Source: Bdellovibrio sp. KM01
GTDB taxonomy: Bacteria > Bdellovibrionota > Bdellovibrionia > Bdellovibrionales > Bdellovibrionaceae
Length of the DNA: 64,000 bases
NCBI RefSeq assembly: GCF_013752535.1
Contig: NZ_CP058348.1
Span: 1,984,001-2,048,000 of the forward strand
Direction of reading: 5' to 3'
Shown here: positions 61,689 through 64,000 of the stretch, in pieces
How the letters are laid out: each line of letters begins with the position of its first letter
Position numbering within the stretch: the first letter of the stretch is position 1
Translations under genes and position numbers: made by a program
Notes under the pieces: generated by a model
Database searches by the model: none
The model's input: only the letters and a program-made list of their open reading frames with translations
Told to the model about the DNA's origin: nothing

Positions 61689-63644
61689 TTAAATTGTTAC
61701 TGGCCCGGTGTTTCCCACGGGATCAGATCCCGAGGAATCATCCTTTTTGCCGACACCTGAAGCTGCCGCCAAAGCCAGGTTGGTATCGCGGCGGTTGTTT
61801 CTATATTTTTCAATTTCAGAAACCGCAGCACCATTGATCATCATATCAACTTCGTGACCATCAATTGTTTCATATTCAATCAAGGCTTGAGTGATAGACT
61901 CAAGAGCTTGTTTGTTCTCAGTCAGGATACGAACCGCAGTGGCATAACCTGTATTGATGATTTTTGAAACTTCCGCATCGATCTCTTCGGCTTTCGCTTC
62001 AGAGTATTCTTTGTGGGCTTGATGACCGTATTGCATACCCAAGAACACTTCGCCGCCTGATTTTTCAAACGCCAAAGGTCCCAACTTCGACATACCCCAT
62101 TCGCAAACCATGCGGCGAGCGATTGAAGTGGCGCGTTCGATATCGTTACCCGCGCCCGTCGTTACATCCTTAAAGATCACTTCTTCTGCCGCACGACCAC
62201 CGAACAAGAAGGCAATCATGTTCTCGGCAGTTGATTTCGACAAAGACACTGATTCTTTTTCTGGAAGCGTTTGAGTAACACCCAAAGCCATACCACGAGG
62301 GATGATCGTCACTTTATGGATCGGATCCAAGCCCGCCAGTTTTCTATTTACCAGCGTATGACCCGCTTCATGGTAAGCAGTTACTTTTTTGTCTTCATCA
62401 GAGATAACCATAGATCTTCTTTCAGAACCCATGATCACTTTGTCTTTTGCTTTTTCGAAGTCTTCCATCTCAAGATACTTTTTGTCTGTACGAGCCGCCA
62501 CAAGAGCTGCTTCATTCACAAGGTTCTCAAGGTCGGCGCCCGAGAAGCCCGGAGTACCACGAGCGATTTTAGAAATATCAACGTCAGGTCCAAGCGGAGT
62601 CTTACGCGTATGAACGCCCAAGATTTGCTCACGACCTTTAAGGTCAGGTTTATTTACAACAACACGACGGTCGAAACGACCTGGACGCAACAACGCTGGA
62701 TCAAGAACGTCAGGACGATTCGTCGCTGCGATCATGATGACACCTTCAGATGATTCAAAACCATCCATCTCAACCAAAAGCTGATTCAGAGTTTGCTCAC
62801 GCTCGTCATGACCACCACCCATGCCGGCACCACGATGGCGACCTACGGCATCGATCTCGTCGATAAAGATCAAGCAAGGAGCATTCTTTTTACCTTGTTC
62901 AAACAAGTCACGAACACGGGAAGCACCCACACCCACGAACATCTCTACGAAGTCAGAACCAGAGATGGTAAAGAACGGAACGCCTGCTTCACCCGCTACG
63001 GCGCGTGCAAGCAAGGTTTTACCCGTACCCGGAGAACCCACCAAAAGAACACCCTTTGGAATACGGCCACCCAGTTTTGTATATTTCTTAGGATCCTTCA
63101 GGAAGCTTACGATCTCTTGCAGATCGTCTTTTGCTTCATCAACGCCGGCCACTTCTTTGAACGTCACACGATTTTTGTGCTCAGTTAAAAGACGCGCACG
63201 GGATTTACCGAAAGACATCGCCTTACCACCGCCGACTTGAATCTGGCGCATGATAAACAAGAACATCGCCACGATCAAAATCAATGGCAACCAGTTCACG
63301 ATCAATGATTGGAAAAAGCCTCCGTTATCAGCACGCTCGTAATTTGGCGTAATACCGTTTGCTTCCAAGAATTTGAAACCTTCATCTTGGGTGTTACCGA
63401 CGATTTGGAAATGAGTACCGTTGTACTTTTTCTCAAAGTCAGGTTTCATCTCACCGATGATTTCACTGGTCTCTTGACGGAAAGTTACGGAAGCTACTTC
63501 TTTAGCTTTGACCGCTTCTGTAAATTTAGAATAATTAAACTCGCCAATCAGTCTTTGGTGTTTGCTCTCATAGGCTTGAAACAAAAATACAGCCATGATG
63601 ATCAGGAAAAACCATAAGGCTAGCGTTTTCTGTGTAGATCGCAT
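61689..63644 (-). CDS. ftsH: ATP-dependent zinc metalloprotease FtsH
   Basis: A 651-residue membrane AAA+ protease for membrane and regulatory proteins. Two membrane helices (about 9-24 and 112-130) bracket a periplasmic part. [20 protein letters not shown] (Walker A), [12 protein letters not shown] (Walker B), [20 protein letters not shown] (SRH). Protease: [15 protein letters not shown] (HExxH) plus a later Asp. The C-terminal tail is Gly- and Ser-rich. A tilS-like gene lies upstream, a common order. Confidence 0.97.
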   Translation of the reverse strand: MRSTQKTLALWFFLIIMAVFLFQAYESKHQRLIGEFNYSKFTEAVKAKEVASVTFRQETSEIIGEMKPDFEKKYNGTHFQIVGNTQDEGFKFLEANGITPNYERADNGGFFQSLIVNWLPLILIVAMFLFIMRQIQVGGGKAMSFGKSRARLLTEHKNRVTFKEVAGVDEAKDDLQEIVSFLKDPKKYTKLGGRIPKGVLLVGSPGTGKTLLARAVAGEAGVPFFTISGSDFVEMFVGVGASRVRDLFEQGKKNAPCLIFIDEIDAVGRHRGAGMGGGHDEREQTLNQLLVEMDGFESSEGVIMIAATNRPDVLDPALLRPGRFDRRVVVNKPDLKGREQILGVHTRKTPLGPDVDISKIARGTPGFSGADLENLVNEAALVAARTDKKYLEMEDFEKAKDKVIMGSERRSMVISDEDKKVTAYHEAGHTLVNRKLAGLDPIHKVTIIPRGMALGVTQTLPEKESVSLSKSTAENMIAFLFGGRAAEEVIFKDVTTGAGNDIERATSIARRMVCEWGMSKLGPLAFEKSGGEVFLGMQYGHQAHKEYSEAKAEEIDAEVSKIINTGYATAVRILTENKQALESITQALIEYETIDGHEVDMMINGAAVSEIEKYRNNRRDTNLALAAASGVGKKDDSSGSDPVGNTGPVTI

Positions 63645-63784
63645 TTCGATTCCTTTCGCTCACTTCTCTCATCCAGATAGAACCACCTTAGACTAACAGA
63701 AGCCCCGAGCTAATTAAAGCAACTTTACGCAGTTTTCTCGAGAGGGAATGCCTCCGCCTAAAGGGCGGGCAACTTGGACTCAAA

Positions 63785-64000
63785 TCAAGACTCGACCTTA
63801 ATTTGCTGCGCGTTAATTTCCCAATCACAACCACTGACCTTAAAGCTGATCACTTTTTGCGGTTTGTCTAGGCGCTTTTGAATTTCTTCGAGCTGAGATT
63901 GTGAAAAATCTCGTTTTCCGAGAGAAAACAGATACTGTGCAAGCAAGCGACGCTGTTCAAAAGGAGATAATGTCAGATAGAAAGCTCGGGAGAGTCCTTT
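63785..64000 (-). CDS. tilS: Probable tRNA(Ile)-lysidine synthase, C-terminal end (partial)
   Basis: The frame is open to the right edge; 71 C-terminal residues are visible: GLSRAFYLTLSPFEQRRLLA, then QSQLEEIQKRLDKPQKVISFKVSG and a final QIKVES. Helices with FEQRRLLAQYL followed by a short beta segment fit the substrate-binding tail of TilS, which often precedes ftsH. The catalytic PP-loop lies outside the window, so the call rests on order and weak resemblance. Other proteins are possible. About 140 bases separate its stop from ftsH. Confidence 0.5.
   Translation of the reverse strand, partial: KGLSRAFYLTLSPFEQRRLLAQYLFSLGKRDFSQSQLEEIQKRLDKPQKVISFKVSGCDWEINAQQIKVES

Noticed and set aside
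1-64000. CRISPR array, prophage, integrated plasmid, tRNA or rRNA genes
   Set aside because: I looked for regularly spaced repeats, tRNA-like cloverleafs with CCA ends, rRNA motifs and phage structural genes, and found none. The only repeats are the ones listed.

Overview
The window looks like chromosome of a Bdellovibrio-type predatory bacterium (Bdellovibrionota). This rests on recognition rather than a search. The pointers are a cyclic-nucleotide-binding/EAL protein matching the Bdellovibrio Bd1971 type, Mpl beside an LD-carboxypeptidase, many secreted proteins and small orphan proteins, a REP-associated transposase, and moderate GC content. No rRNA, tRNA, CRISPR array or prophage was seen. 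Coding density is high, and most genes sit in short operons.

Layout. 1-6.4 kb: end of a solute-binding protein, a lipoprotein, an HTTM membrane pair, scpB and scpA with very long acidic tails, and a site-2 protease. 6.5-10.5 kb: acyl-CoA dehydrogenase, an OppA-like binding protein and the cNMP-EAL phosphodiesterase. 10.5-22 kb: an exported IucA/IucC-like protein, a secreted papain-like protease, an SDR/QueD-like/pseudouridine synthase operon, a secreted protein with a caspase-like His/Cys pair, a BamE-like protein, three tandem paralogous binding proteins, a DUF455 protein and YebC. 22-32.7 kb: a repeat-rich gap, small secreted proteins, SufE with a Cys-rich partner, an App1-like phosphatase, an MFS transporter, a PilZ protein, GlnD and MutS.

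32.7-38.8 kb is the accessory part. It holds a RAYT transposase flanked by a perfect 24-bp inverted repeat, a chemoreceptor, and a TPR/winged-helix regulator. It also holds a compact cassette: sigma-54-like promoter, 47-residue peptide, hairpin terminator/attenuator, 2OG-Fe(II) oxygenase, and an ABC exporter with the STGQ and DEW motifs of cyclic-peptide exporters. This cassette is the best candidate for an undescribed system, namely a hydroxylated and exported peptide.

38.8-64 kb is mainly housekeeping: peptidoglycan recycling (mpl, a beta-lactamase-like hydrolase, ldcA), purB, a periplasmic glutathione peroxidase, an outer-membrane barrel, an SNF symporter, der-era-rnc-mtaB-mnmA-cysteine desulfurase, tsaE-pdxJ-glmM-ybbR-cdaA, ftsH, and the end of a probable tilS. 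Within it, a 220-bp nested inverted-repeat element (44921-45140) is a further unexplained structure.
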